Assembly: GCA_947632295.1 (NCBI GenBank)
Contig: CANROQ010000050.1
Span: 1 to 7,215, forward strand
Source: an uncultured Bacilli bacterium
Lineage (GTDB): Bacteria; Bacillota_I; Bacilli_A; RF39; UBA660
Reading direction: 5' to 3'
DNA: 7,215 bases
Shown here: positions 1-6,691 of the stretch, in pieces
Layout: each line of letters begins with the position of its first letter
Numbering within the stretch: position 1 is the stretch's first letter
The notes under the pieces: generated by a model
The model's database searches: none
What the model saw: only the letters and a program-made list of their open reading frames with translations
Told to the model about the DNA's origin: nothing
Translations under genes and position numbers: made by a program

Positions 1-816
1 TTTTTTATTGGTTTAGCTAATATTATTCCAGGTGTTAGTGGTGGAACTTTAGCGCTAACTTTAGGAATTTATGAAAAATTAATTGGCTGTATTAGCCATT
101 TATTTAAAAATTTAAAAGAAAATATTAAATTTTTAGTACCCATTGCAATAGGTGCTGTATTATCAATTTTACTACTTAGTAAAGTTATAACATATTCGTT
201 AGATAATTTTGTCTTGCCAACGATTCTATTTTTTATAGGAGCTATATTAGGTGGGCTTCCTATGTTAATTAAAAAAGTTAGGGGAAGTAAAATTACTATT
301 GGTAATATCATAATTTTTCTATTGACTTTTTCATTAATAATTTTCTTATTAGTTATTAATAGTGAAAATGAAGTAAGTTTTGAAAATATGAGCTTTGTTA
401 ATTATATTTTGCTATTTATTATAGGCATCGTTGCTTCAGCAACTATGGTTATTCCAGGTGTTAGTGGTTCAGCTGTTTTAATGACACTTGGTTATTATAA
501 ACCAATTTTAAATATCGTTAAAGATCCAACAAACTTTTCTAATTTAATGAATAATATGTTAGTTTTAATTCCTTTTGGAATAGGGGTAGTAGTTGGTATT
601 TTATTAATTGCCAAAGTATTAGAATTTTTATTTAAAAACTATGAGGTTAAAACTTATTATGGTGTATTAGGTTTTATTTTCGCCTCTATTATAGCTATTA
701 TCTATCAAAATTTAGTGATTAATACAAATTTTGTATTTTCTATTCCTTCATTATTAATTGGTCTAATTTTATTTTTATTAGGTTTTGGAATTGCTTATAA
801 ATTAGGAGATAAGTAA
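1..816 (+). CDS. popT: DUF368 membrane protein, PopT-like polyprenyl-phosphate transporter (5' partial)
   Basis: The reading frame is open from base 1, so the start codon lies upstream. Comparison with the family suggests only about 10-15 residues are missing. The 271 visible residues carry two copies of the DUF368 hallmark: IIPGVSGG at residues 8-15, followed by a Leu-rich helix and GIYEKL, and VIPGVSGS at 150-157, followed by LGYYKPIL. Hydrophobic segments lie near residues 41-62, 72-90, 99-119, 133-151, 186-208, 219-239 and 246-267, which fits a polytopic membrane protein. DUF368 members (PopT) and DedA members (UptA) have been reported to flip undecaprenyl phosphate back to the cytosolic leaflet so that it can be reused for wall synthesis. 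That role is family knowledge, not visible here. The neighbouring murG makes the lipid-linked product that consumes this carrier, which fits. A TTG at 214 is internal and not a plausible start. The gene ends in TAA at 814-816, inside a terminator. The family call is firm; the exact substrate is inferred. Confidence 0.9.
   Translation, partial: FFIGLANIIPGVSGGTLALTLGIYEKLIGCISHLFKNLKENIKFLVPIAIGAVLSILLLSKVITYSLDNFVLPTILFFIGAILGGLPMLIKKVRGSKITIGNIIIFLLTFSLIIFLLVINSENEVSFENMSFVNYILLFIIGIVASATMVIPGVSGSAVLMTLGYYKPILNIVKDPTNFSNLMNNMLVLIPFGIGVVVGILLIAKVLEFLFKNYEVKTYYGVLGFIFASIIAIIYQNLVINTNFVFSIPSLLIGLILFLLGFGIAYKLGDK
25..468 (+). repeat. Internal duplication in the DUF368 gene (two IPGVSG units)
   Basis: The bases coding for IPGVSG are identical over 18 nt at 25-42 and 451-468 (ATTCCAGGTGTTAGTGGT). 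Both copies sit at the start of a hydrophobic helix followed by an LG-[IY]-Y motif, so the protein is a two-fold internal repeat, probably an inverted-topology transporter fold. The protein-level repeat is a property of the family. The exact DNA identity may just reflect strong conservation plus shared codon choice. Confidence 0.75.
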
Positions 817-838
817 AAAAATGCATAAGCATTTTTTT
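815..838 (+). terminator. Rho-independent terminator of the DUF368 gene
   Basis: A 10-bp perfect stem pairs AAAAAAATGC (815-824) with GCATTTTTTT (829-838) around an ATAA loop. It begins inside the TAA stop codon. The stem has only two G-C pairs, but the A-tract/T-tract arms give a U-run on either strand, so it could work in both directions. It separates this gene from the murG unit. Confidence 0.7.
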
Positions 839-953
839 ATTTTGAATAATTTTCTTTTTTAGATACCAATGTTATTTTCTAATAATTTAATATTTTGTAA
901 ATTTTTAGTACTTGCTATTTCATTATATTTTTGTAAAGCAATTCTTTTGTTTA

Positions 954-982
954 TTCTAAAATTACAATATATGTGGTATACT
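954..982 (+). promoter_or_regulatory. Extended -10 promoter for murG-murB
   Basis: TATACT at 977-982 is preceded by TGG at 974-976, giving the extended -10 form TGnTATACT. The hexamer 17 bp upstream, TTCTAA (954-959), is a poor -35, which the extended -10 would offset. A start near 989 would leave a leader of only about 13 nt before the ATG at 1002. The rest of the gap after the terminator (839-953) shows no clear operator or riboswitch. Confidence 0.6.
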
Positions 983-990
983 TAAGTAGT

Positions 991-997
991 GGGTGAT
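991..997 (+). promoter_or_regulatory. Ribosome binding site that sets the murG start
   Basis: GGGTGAT matches the 3' part of the AGGAGGTGAT consensus and lies 4 nt before the ATG at 1002. The in-frame GTG at 993 falls inside this site, so it is unlikely to be the start. The same heptamer precedes divIB. Confidence 0.75.
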
Positions 998-1001
998 AAA
1001 A

Positions 1002-2084
1002 ATGAAAGTAATCGTAAGTGCTGGCGGTACAGGAGGACATATTTATCCTGCTTTAGCTATTATTAATAGAATAAAACAAATGGAACCTGATAGTTCAGTT
1101 CTTTACATTGGAACACATAATAGAATGGAAAAAGATATTGTTCCAGCTAATAATATTCCTTTTAAAAGTATTGAAATATATGGACTAAGCGGTAAAAATC
1201 CTTTTAAGAATATCAAGACAATTAAAAGTTTTTTAAAAAGTTATAAAGAATGTAGAGAAATTATTAAAAAATTTAATCCTGATGTTGTAATTGGTGTAGG
1301 TGGATATGTAACAGGACCTGTTGTTTATGCCGCTCAAAAATTGGGTTATAAAACTTTTATTCATGAACAAAATAGTATTCCAGGAAAATGTAATAAATTT
1401 TTAAGTAAAAATTGTACTAAAATTGGTGTATCATTTAAATCAACACTTGAATATTTTCCAGCCGGTAAAGCTATTTTTACAGGTAATCCATGTAGTGAAA
1501 GTGCGATTAATAGTGTAGCTATCGATAAGGCTGAATTTGGATTTACAGATGATCGAAAACTTGTCTATATTGTCATGGGTTCACTTGGTTCTGAAAAAAT
1601 GACCGAATTTTTAGTAAAATCAATTTATATGTTTAACAATAAACCATATGATGTTATTTTTGTAAGTGGAAAATCTTCATTTGAAATGATTAAAAATAAC
1701 GAATTTCCAAAAAATGTCAAGGTTGTACCTTATATCGATAATCAATCTCGTGTTTTAAAAAAGGCTGATTTAATTGTTAGTCGTTGTGGGGCTTCAACTT
1801 TAAGTGAAATTATCGCGTTAGGTAAACCATCAATTTTAATTCCAAGTCCTTATGTCGCTAATAATCATCAATATAAAAATGCTCTTGACCTAACTGTTCG
1901 AAATGCCGCAATTATGTTAGAAGAAAAAGATTTAAAAGGTGATATATTAGTTAGAAAAATCGATGAGTTAATTAATGACTCTAAAAAATTAACTGAAATG
2001 ACAAATAATTTGAAAGAATTATATATACCAAATAGTGCTCAAAAAATATATAATATTTTGCATGAAATGGTAGATAGGAAATAA
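1002..2084 (+). CDS. murG: MurG, lipid II-forming GlcNAc transferase
   Basis: This is UDP-GlcNAc:undecaprenyl-pyrophosphoryl-MurNAc-pentapeptide GlcNAc transferase, a GT-B fold enzyme acting at the inner face of the membrane to turn lipid I into lipid II. The 360-aa length from ATG 1002 is normal. Family motifs appear in order: GGTGGH at residues 8-13 (first glycine loop), GVGGYVTGP at 98-106, HEQNSIPG at 121-128, GSLGS at 193-197 (second glycine loop), and the donor-binding region RCGASTLSEI at 261-270 with Glu269, then PSPYVANNHQ at 281-290. The second glycine loop is usually GGSQGA, so GSLGS is a variant, though the other nucleotide-binding residues are intact. I prefer ATG 1002 to GTG 993 because the protein then begins MKVIVSAGGTGGH, as in its relatives, and because GTG 993 sits within the Shine-Dalgarno site. 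murB follows one base after the TAA, so the two are cotranscribed. Confidence 0.97.
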   Translation: MKVIVSAGGTGGHIYPALAIINRIKQMEPDSSVLYIGTHNRMEKDIVPANNIPFKSIEIYGLSGKNPFKNIKTIKSFLKSYKECREIIKKFNPDVVIGVGGYVTGPVVYAAQKLGYKTFIHEQNSIPGKCNKFLSKNCTKIGVSFKSTLEYFPAGKAIFTGNPCSESAINSVAIDKAEFGFTDDRKLVYIVMGSLGSEKMTEFLVKSIYMFNNKPYDVIFVSGKSSFEMIKNNEFPKNVKVVPYIDNQSRVLKKADLIVSRCGASTLSEIIALGKPSILIPSPYVANNHQYKNALDLTVRNAAIMLEEKDLKGDILVRKIDELINDSKKLTEMTNNLKELYIPNSAQKIYNILHEMVDRK

Positions 2085-2085
2085 T

Positions 2086-2982
2086 ATGAATATAAAAGAA
2101 AAATTAAAAAATTTAGATTGTGAAATTATAACTGATGTTTCTTTAAAAAAATATAATACTTATAATGTTGATGGGACTGCTTTAGCCATTGCTTTTCCTA
2201 AAAATATTGCTGAACTTAAAACAGTTATCGAATTTGCAAAAGATAATAAAATTCGAACAAAAATTATTGGCAATGGTTCTAATTTAGTTTTTTCGACTAA
2301 ATATTATGATATGATTTTAATTAATTTGAAATATTTTAATGATCTTAAAATAAATGACGATACTATTACAGTTGCTAGTGGTTTTAATTTGATGAAACTA
2401 GCATATAAAGTATCACGTTTAGGACTGTCTGGTATGGAATTTGCAACAGGTATACCAGCAACAGTAGGTGGAGCTGTTTTTATGAATGCAGGAGCCTACA
2501 ATAGTGATATCAGTCACATTTTAGTAAGCGCTAAAATTTTAATGCCAAATTTAAAGATAGTTGAACTATCTAACGAAGACTTAAAATTTTCTTATCGTTT
2601 TTCAATCCTTCAACAACAAACCGATTTAATTTGTTTAGAAGCAAAATTTAAATTGGAACATGGAAATGTCAATGATATATTGAAATTAATTGAAAATCGT
2701 AAGGAAAGACGACTTGCTAGTCAACCATTAGAATATCCAAGTGCCGGTAGTGTCTTTAGAAATCCGACTAGTGAGATATTTGCCGGTAAATTAATCGAAG
2801 ATTTAAATTTAAAAGGTCATAAAATCGGTGGAGCCGTTATCAGTCAAAAGCATGCGAATTTTGTTATAAATTACGATAATGCCACTGGTGATGATATAAA
2901 GAAGTTAATTATGGAAACAAAAGCAAAAGTTTATGAAAAGTATGGAATTAATTTAAAAATAGAACAAGAATTTGTAGAATAG
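2086..2982 (+). CDS. murB: MurB, UDP-N-acetylenolpyruvoylglucosamine reductase
   Basis: This cytosolic flavoenzyme reduces UDP-GlcNAc-enolpyruvate to UDP-MurNAc using NADPH, the second committed step of peptidoglycan synthesis. The 298 residues include the FAD-binding motif IGNGSNLV at 61-68, then GIPATVGGAVFMNAGAYN at 122-139. SYRFS at 169-173 holds the active-site Arg171. SAGSVFRNP at 219-227 holds Ser222, the expected proton donor, and AVISQKHANFVIN lies at 250-262. The terminal L-K-I-E element places the catalytic Glu at 293. Length and motif spacing fit the shorter (type II) MurB typical of Firmicutes. The C-terminus ends five residues after the catalytic Glu, without the usual IG-type tail, so it is slightly short. 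AGGA at 2076-2079 is 6 nt before the ATG, within the end of murG. It is the last gene of the murG-murB operon. Confidence 0.97.
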   Translation: MNIKEKLKNLDCEIITDVSLKKYNTYNVDGTALAIAFPKNIAELKTVIEFAKDNKIRTKIIGNGSNLVFSTKYYDMILINLKYFNDLKINDDTITVASGFNLMKLAYKVSRLGLSGMEFATGIPATVGGAVFMNAGAYNSDISHILVSAKILMPNLKIVELSNEDLKFSYRFSILQQQTDLICLEAKFKLEHGNVNDILKLIENRKERRLASQPLEYPSAGSVFRNPTSEIFAGKLIEDLNLKGHKIGGAVISQKHANFVINYDNATGDDIKKLIMETKAKVYEKYGINLKIEQEFVE

Positions 2983-3008
2983 AAACTCATATATTGAGTT
3001 TTTATTTT
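2983..3008 (+). terminator. Rho-independent terminator after murB
   Basis: A 7-bp stem pairs AAACTCA (2983-2989) with TGAGTTT (2995-3001) around a TATAT loop, then TTATTTT follows. It begins directly after the murB TAG. It separates the murG-murB operon from the large downstream gene. Confidence 0.75.
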
Positions 3009-3026
3009 ACCTAAATAATTTTATTC

Positions 3027-3054
3027 TTGACTTTTTTTAATGCATAAGTATAAT
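3027..3054 (+). promoter_or_regulatory. Near-consensus sigma-A promoter of the 1167-aa gene
   Basis: TTGACT (3027-3032) and TATAAT (3049-3054) are separated by 16 bp, the best housekeeping promoter in the window. A start near 3061 gives a leader of about 22 nt containing AAAAAGGA. No obvious operator overlaps it, so the gene looks constitutively and well expressed, unless a regulator binds that I cannot recognise. Confidence 0.85.
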
Positions 3055-3082
3055 AATCATATAAAAAAAGGATGCAGATATT

Positions 3083-6000
3083 ATGGTAATGAGTTATGAG
3101 AAATTTAATAAATTAATTCCAAATAGAACTAAAGATTTTGTGGATTTATCGTTAAAATATTTATATTTTTATCTCGATAAAAGAATTATGGATGAAGAAT
3201 CTAATTTTACTGTAAGTGATTTAGATACTAGAATATTTATTTCTTTATTGTGTGCTTTATATAAATTAGAACCAAATTGTGAACTAATTATTTATTTAGA
3301 AAATAATCGACTTAATACTGGATTTTTAAAATCAATTAAATATTACGATATGGAAATAAACCAAGATAGAATTAATGAAATATTTAATCGCGTTAATAAT
3401 ATTTTTTGTGTGTTTGATGATGAGGTAGATTTTATTTCTTTAATCCCAGAAAAAATAATAAGCAAATTTTCTATATACGATTTAACAAAAAGTTCGCTTG
3501 AGACAATTTTACCGTTAGTTGATGATTATGATTCATTATTTCATAAATTTCGTGAATATTGTGAGCAGGCAGAATTAGAGTGTCAACAAAAAATAGGACA
3601 GGAATTATACAAAGATTTATCATATGAATTAATTGAATATTTAAAAAAGGCAGGATTAATATTTAATAAATATAATGAAAAAAGAAATAAAAATGTTTTA
3701 ATTAAAACGCCAGATGATATTATAATTGCCTCATTACTTGTATCTTTAGAACATTGTGACGATATTATGTATCAATATTTTATTGATAAAAATATAATAA
3801 CTGATAAATTTTTAAATAATTTTATTGGTGAGATTATTAAGAATAACAATCTTTTTGTGTCTGAAATTGATGATTGTTTTATTGTTAACACATTAAAAAT
3901 GTATTTTAGTAAATATTTATTTGATGGACTTAATAAAAATATCGATAGAAAAGATTTAACCATTGAAAAAGTTATTAGAAATATTTTTGATAGAAATTTT
4001 ACTAATAGTATGCTTTTTGAACACATTATTAATGAGGCTGGATTATCACTTAATGATTTTGTTAATTTCGAAGAAGATTTGAAAAAATATAAAATTAATT
4101 ATGAACATCAAATACAACAGAAAAAAATTGGAAATTTTTTTGATGATGCATCCAATGAAGCCATTGATTTTTTAAAATTAGTTTTTAGAATTAATATCAC
4201 CATTGAAAATAATCTTAATAATGGTCTATATAATAAAAAATATTTAAATACTGAAGAGCATATATCATTATTATCTTTCTTTATTGCTAGTTATTATGTT
4301 CCAAATGAATATGTTTGTTATTTTAAAAGTCATGGCATTAGTATCAATAAAATAATGGAAAAATTAGGCTTAAATATAAACGAAATTCCCAAAATAAATG
4401 TTGATATGGGAATGATTTTTAATAAATATAAAAATACGATATTTAATTCATGCGAAAAATGTGGTAAAAATATTAATGATATTTTATATATTGTTTTAAA
4501 TTTAACAAAAACTGATATTTTAAAAAAATTGTGTAACGATATTAATCCCAATTTTAAAATTTCCAATGAAATTCAAAACGAAATTGCAAAATTTAATAAT
4601 AATTTAGAAGAACTTAGATGTTATCAACTCGAACAACATTTTTTTGAAGATATGCCTCGTAATAGTGTTAAATTTACTAAGATGGCATCGCAATTTAGTG
4701 AAGAAATTTTGACTAATCAAAATTCATTACCAGAACCTATTAGATATTTTAATACCAATGATATAATCGAAATTGCTATTTTTGTTACAGCAGTCCGCTA
4801 TTTTGAAGATTATAAGTTATCAATAGAATTTTTTAAATCATTAATAGATATCGATCGTTTGTTATTTGATGTTCACAAATTGAATAATTGTGTTAGAAAT
4901 TATAACGATAATAGTTCTACTAATATAGATTTGATAAATAAATATTTTGGTAAATATTTATTTGAAGGAAATAATAAAAATAAGGCTAAAAAAGATATCA
5001 CTATTAAAGATATTTATACGAATATTTTTAATAAAGAACTTAATAATAGTACAAATTTATATAATTATTTAGCAAAATGTAATTTTGATTATGATAAATT
5101 TCGTCATTTCGATGAAAGTTTTCTAGATTTTGAAAAAGATAAAAAAATTGCGATTATGCAACAAAAAATAAATGAATTTGATGATAACTATAGAGAATAT
5201 TTTAATAATTTAATAAAAATATATAAACATTTACTTAATCTTAAACAAGCCAATAAAATAGATTATGACAAAGAAGAAATAAAAAAAATATCGCGACTTT
5301 TAGCGCTTTTAGAACAAAAAAAATATGATAATCCATTTAATGTATGCGTTGATTTATTATCTAAACGTGGTATAACTGTAGATAATTATTTAAAGTTTTT
5401 AAATATCGATATCGATGATTTTAACCAATATAAAAATATCGAATATGACTATGTTTTATTTTATGATGAGTTTAGTTATAATGATGGTAGTTTATATTGG
5501 ATGTTGGCTGATGTTTGTTATGACATTCAAAACATACGTCATGTTATAAAATTATTTCAAAAAGAAAATGGAATTTATCTATATGAAGATTTTATTCAAT
5601 CTTTAAATCAAAATCCTGAAATAATTGAAGAAGAAATGGAAAAAGGTGAGAAGATTATCACACCTCTGTCAAAAGAAGAACAATTAAATTATTTGACTAC
5701 GACACCAATTTCTAAATTAGATTATAGCCTGTCTTCAATTTCTTCTTTTGGTCGCGAATTAGCCGAACATTCGATGATTATTGCTAATGAATTTGTTAGT
5801 ATTGCTATGCCAAATGATAGTAATGAAAGTATGATTGATATTCAAGATGAAATAAGCAAAATTAGTAGGAAACCAAGTCTTTTTGCTCGTAAGAAAAAAG
5901 TTAGTGAAAAAATTGCGCAAAATAAGGCTGTTTTAGATAAATTAAATGAAATTTTAAAACAAAATGAAACACGTATGATAGAAGAAATTGAACATTTTAA

Positions 6001-6586
6001 TTATTTAAAAAAACTATTAGCAGCTTATATTTATCGTTTGAATTGTTATATTGAAGAATTAAAAGGCAATATTGCTAATTTTAATAAAGAAGGTTCTAAT
6101 CAAAATTCTAATACTTTAGAAAATATGGATTATGAAACTATATTTCAAGTATTATCAGCTAAATTAAATGATTATCAAACATCATTAATCGTAAGTATTC
6201 AACAGTATCAAAAAATTAATTTATTATTAAACACAACTTTTATTAATTTAAATAAAACAGCAACTGCTAGAAATACAATTATTCCTAACTTATATATTGA
6301 ATTATCTATTCGTGATGGTCTTTTGTTAGAGCAGGATAGTATTAACGATTTAAATAGTATTACTGAATTATTGAATGATACTATCAAAGTCAATAATCAA
6401 ATTTTAGATAAGAATACTTTTAAAGTAAAAAAAGGTCAAATTAGCGATGATGAAATAAGTACTAAAATAAAAGAAGTATTAACTAGTGAAAATTTGCCTG
6501 TTGATACAAAATACATAGATTCAAATGATAATGGTATTCAAAAAGTATTTAAAGATAATAATATGCAAAATAACTCTAAAAATTAA
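3083..6586 (+). CDS. Large modular protein: five Clp_N-like tandem repeats and a TelA-like C-terminal domain
   Basis: This 1167-aa protein has no signal peptide, membrane segment or Walker A motif, so it should be a cytosolic non-ATPase. Residues 18-857 read as five modules starting near 18, 177, 355, 526 and 703. Each has a first helical half (for example LNTEEHISLLSFF at 388-400, then FKSHGISINKIMEKLGL) and a second half (for example KYLFDGLNKN and DLTIEKVIRNIF). Both halves resemble the 'EHLLLALL...L...G' pattern of Clp_N repeats. Residues about 878-1135 resemble TelA/YceH end to end: an SFGRELAEHS segment (888-897), a helical stretch around NETRMIEEIEHFNYLKKLL (961-979), and SIQQYQKINLLLNTTF (1038-1053) before the IIPNLYIELSI segment (1066-1076). 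TelA proteins are linked to tellurite, antibiotic and envelope stress tolerance, with no settled mechanism. The ATG at 3083 is favoured because AGGA (3069-3072) is 10 nt upstream; the ATG at 3089 would be too far. The gene is monocistronic between two terminators, and lies where Bacilli usually have murB joined to divIB. An adaptor or scaffold role is inference. Confidence 0.9.
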   Translation: MVMSYEKFNKLIPNRTKDFVDLSLKYLYFYLDKRIMDEESNFTVSDLDTRIFISLLCALYKLEPNCELIIYLENNRLNTGFLKSIKYYDMEINQDRINEIFNRVNNIFCVFDDEVDFISLIPEKIISKFSIYDLTKSSLETILPLVDDYDSLFHKFREYCEQAELECQQKIGQELYKDLSYELIEYLKKAGLIFNKYNEKRNKNVLIKTPDDIIIASLLVSLEHCDDIMYQYFIDKNIITDKFLNNFIGEIIKNNNLFVSEIDDCFIVNTLKMYFSKYLFDGLNKNIDRKDLTIEKVIRNIFDRNFTNSMLFEHIINEAGLSLNDFVNFEEDLKKYKINYEHQIQQKKIGNFFDDASNEAIDFLKLVFRINITIENNLNNGLYNKKYLNTEEHISLLSFFIASYYVPNEYVCYFKSHGISINKIMEKLGLNINEIPKINVDMGMIFNKYKNTIFNSCEKCGKNINDILYIVLNLTKTDILKKLCNDINPNFKISNEIQNEIAKFNNNLEELRCYQLEQHFFEDMPRNSVKFTKMASQFSEEILTNQNSLPEPIRYFNTNDIIEIAIFVTAVRYFEDYKLSIEFFKSLIDIDRLLFDVHKLNNCVRNYNDNSSTNIDLINKYFGKYLFEGNNKNKAKKDITIKDIYTNIFNKELNNSTNLYNYLAKCNFDYDKFRHFDESFLDFEKDKKIAIMQQKINEFDDNYREYFNNLIKIYKHLLNLKQANKIDYDKEEIKKISRLLALLEQKKYDNPFNVCVDLLSKRGITVDNYLKFLNIDIDDFNQYKNIEYDYVLFYDEFSYNDGSLYWMLADVCYDIQNIRHVIKLFQKENGIYLYEDFIQSLNQNPEIIEEEMEKGEKIITPLSKEEQLNYLTTTPISKLDYSLSSISSFGRELAEHSMIIANEFVSIAMPNDSNESMIDIQDEISKISRKPSLFARKKKVSEKIAQNKAVLDKLNEILKQNETRMIEEIEHFNYLKKLLAAYIYRLNCYIEELKGNIANFNKEGSNQNSNTLENMDYETIFQVLSAKLNDYQTSLIVSIQQYQKINLLLNTTFINLNKTATARNTIIPNLYIELSIRDGLLLEQDSINDLNSITELLNDTIKVNNQILDKNTFKVKKGQISDDEISTKIKEVLTSENLPVDTKYIDSNDNGIQKVFKDNNMQNNSKN
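3134..5653 (+). repeat. Five tandem protein modules within the large gene
   Basis: The modules are about 3134-3610, 3611-4144, 4145-4657, 4658-5188 and 5189-5653, with start-to-start steps of 159, 178, 171 and 177 residues. The clearest pair is the second half of module 2 (residues 271-355) against that of module 4 (618-702). They align without gaps for 85 residues with about one third identical, sharing YFxKYLFxGxNKN, KDxTI, NIF and NS. The offset is 347 residues, two modules. Modules 1, 3 and 5 are more diverged and were placed by pattern: a long helix, a short helix in the EH-LL position, and a G-I turn (418-419 and 763-764). Module boundaries are approximate. Confidence 0.75.
5714..6487 (+). 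other. TelA-like domain coding region
   Basis: Residues about 878-1135 match, from memory, the landmarks of Bacillus YceH/TelA in order. These are the I-x-x-F/Y-G opening helix, a Lys-rich step (SLFARKKKV, 932-940), a long coiled-coil-like helix pair (941-1000), and a low-complexity Asn/Ser linker (1001-1014). After these come a D...S...SIQ..QI-type helix (1030-1044) and an IIPNLYIEL segment (1066-1074) in place of AIPLWKNQ. The last is an ITELLNDTIKVNNQIL helix (1093-1108) in place of the TTNELL region. Pfam PF05816 is the expected hit. Confidence 0.7.
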
Positions 6587-6600
6587 GGAGTTATTTTTTT
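6567..6600 (+). terminator. Rho-independent terminator of the large gene
   Basis: AAAATAACTC (6567-6576) pairs with GAGTTATTTT (6588-6597) over 10 bp, closing an 11-nt loop, and the T-run continues to 6600. The upstream arm is within the last codons and the TAA stop (6584-6586) lies in the loop. This makes the large gene a self-contained transcription unit and means divIB probably needs its own promoter. Confidence 0.75.
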
Positions 6601-6645
6601 GATTTACACTAATAGTTTAAAAATTATATCTAAATAGTGCCTAAA

Positions 6646-6674
6646 TTAAATTTTTATGATAAACTTATTATAAG
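6646..6674 (+). promoter_or_regulatory. Possible promoter of divIB
   Basis: TATAAG (6669-6674) is a reasonable -10, with a weak TTAAAT (6646-6651) 17 bp upstream. A start near 6681 would put the ribosome site at the very 5' end of the message, as for murG. TATGAT at 6655-6660 is an alternative -10 with no visible -35. AT-rich DNA gives such matches easily, so this is tentative. Confidence 0.35.
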
Positions 6675-6681
6675 ATATTAA

Positions 6682-6688
6682 GGGTGAT
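6682..6688 (+). promoter_or_regulatory. Ribosome binding site of divIB
   Basis: GGGTGAT lies 3 nt before the ATG at 6692, the same heptamer as at murG. It fixes the divIB start, since no other in-frame start nearby has a comparable site. Confidence 0.75.
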
Positions 6689-6691
6689 ATC

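Noticed and set aside
69..311. 80-codon open frame on the minus strand
   Set aside because: It lies antisense within the clear DUF368 gene, and its hydrophobic content mirrors the membrane helices of that gene.
839..953. Riboswitch or small RNA in the popT-murG gap
   Set aside because: No convincing stem-loops beyond the terminator are visible, and the likely murG transcript start lies downstream of this region.
993..2084. murG beginning at GTG 993
   Set aside because: The GTG is inside the GGGTGAT ribosome site, and the ATG at 1002 gives the normal family N-terminus.
3772..4026. 84-codon open frame on the minus strand
   Set aside because: It is a shadow within the repeat array of the large gene, with no ribosome site or family pattern.
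4451..4462. CxxC pair (CEKC, residues 457-460 of the large protein) as a zinc-binding site
   Set aside because: There is only one CxxC and no second Cys/His pair at a suitable distance, and it lies in a helical repeat.
4330..4566. 78-codon open frame on the minus strand
   Set aside because: It is antisense to the large gene; Ile/Phe-rich composition is the expected complement of Asn/Lys codons.
6208..6393. 61-codon open frame on the minus strand
   Set aside because: It is antisense to the TelA-like region, with no supporting signals.
3083..6586. Large gene as an AAA+ Clp ATPase
   Set aside because: Although the repeats look Clp_N-like, no GxxxxGK[ST] Walker A or Walker B region is present.
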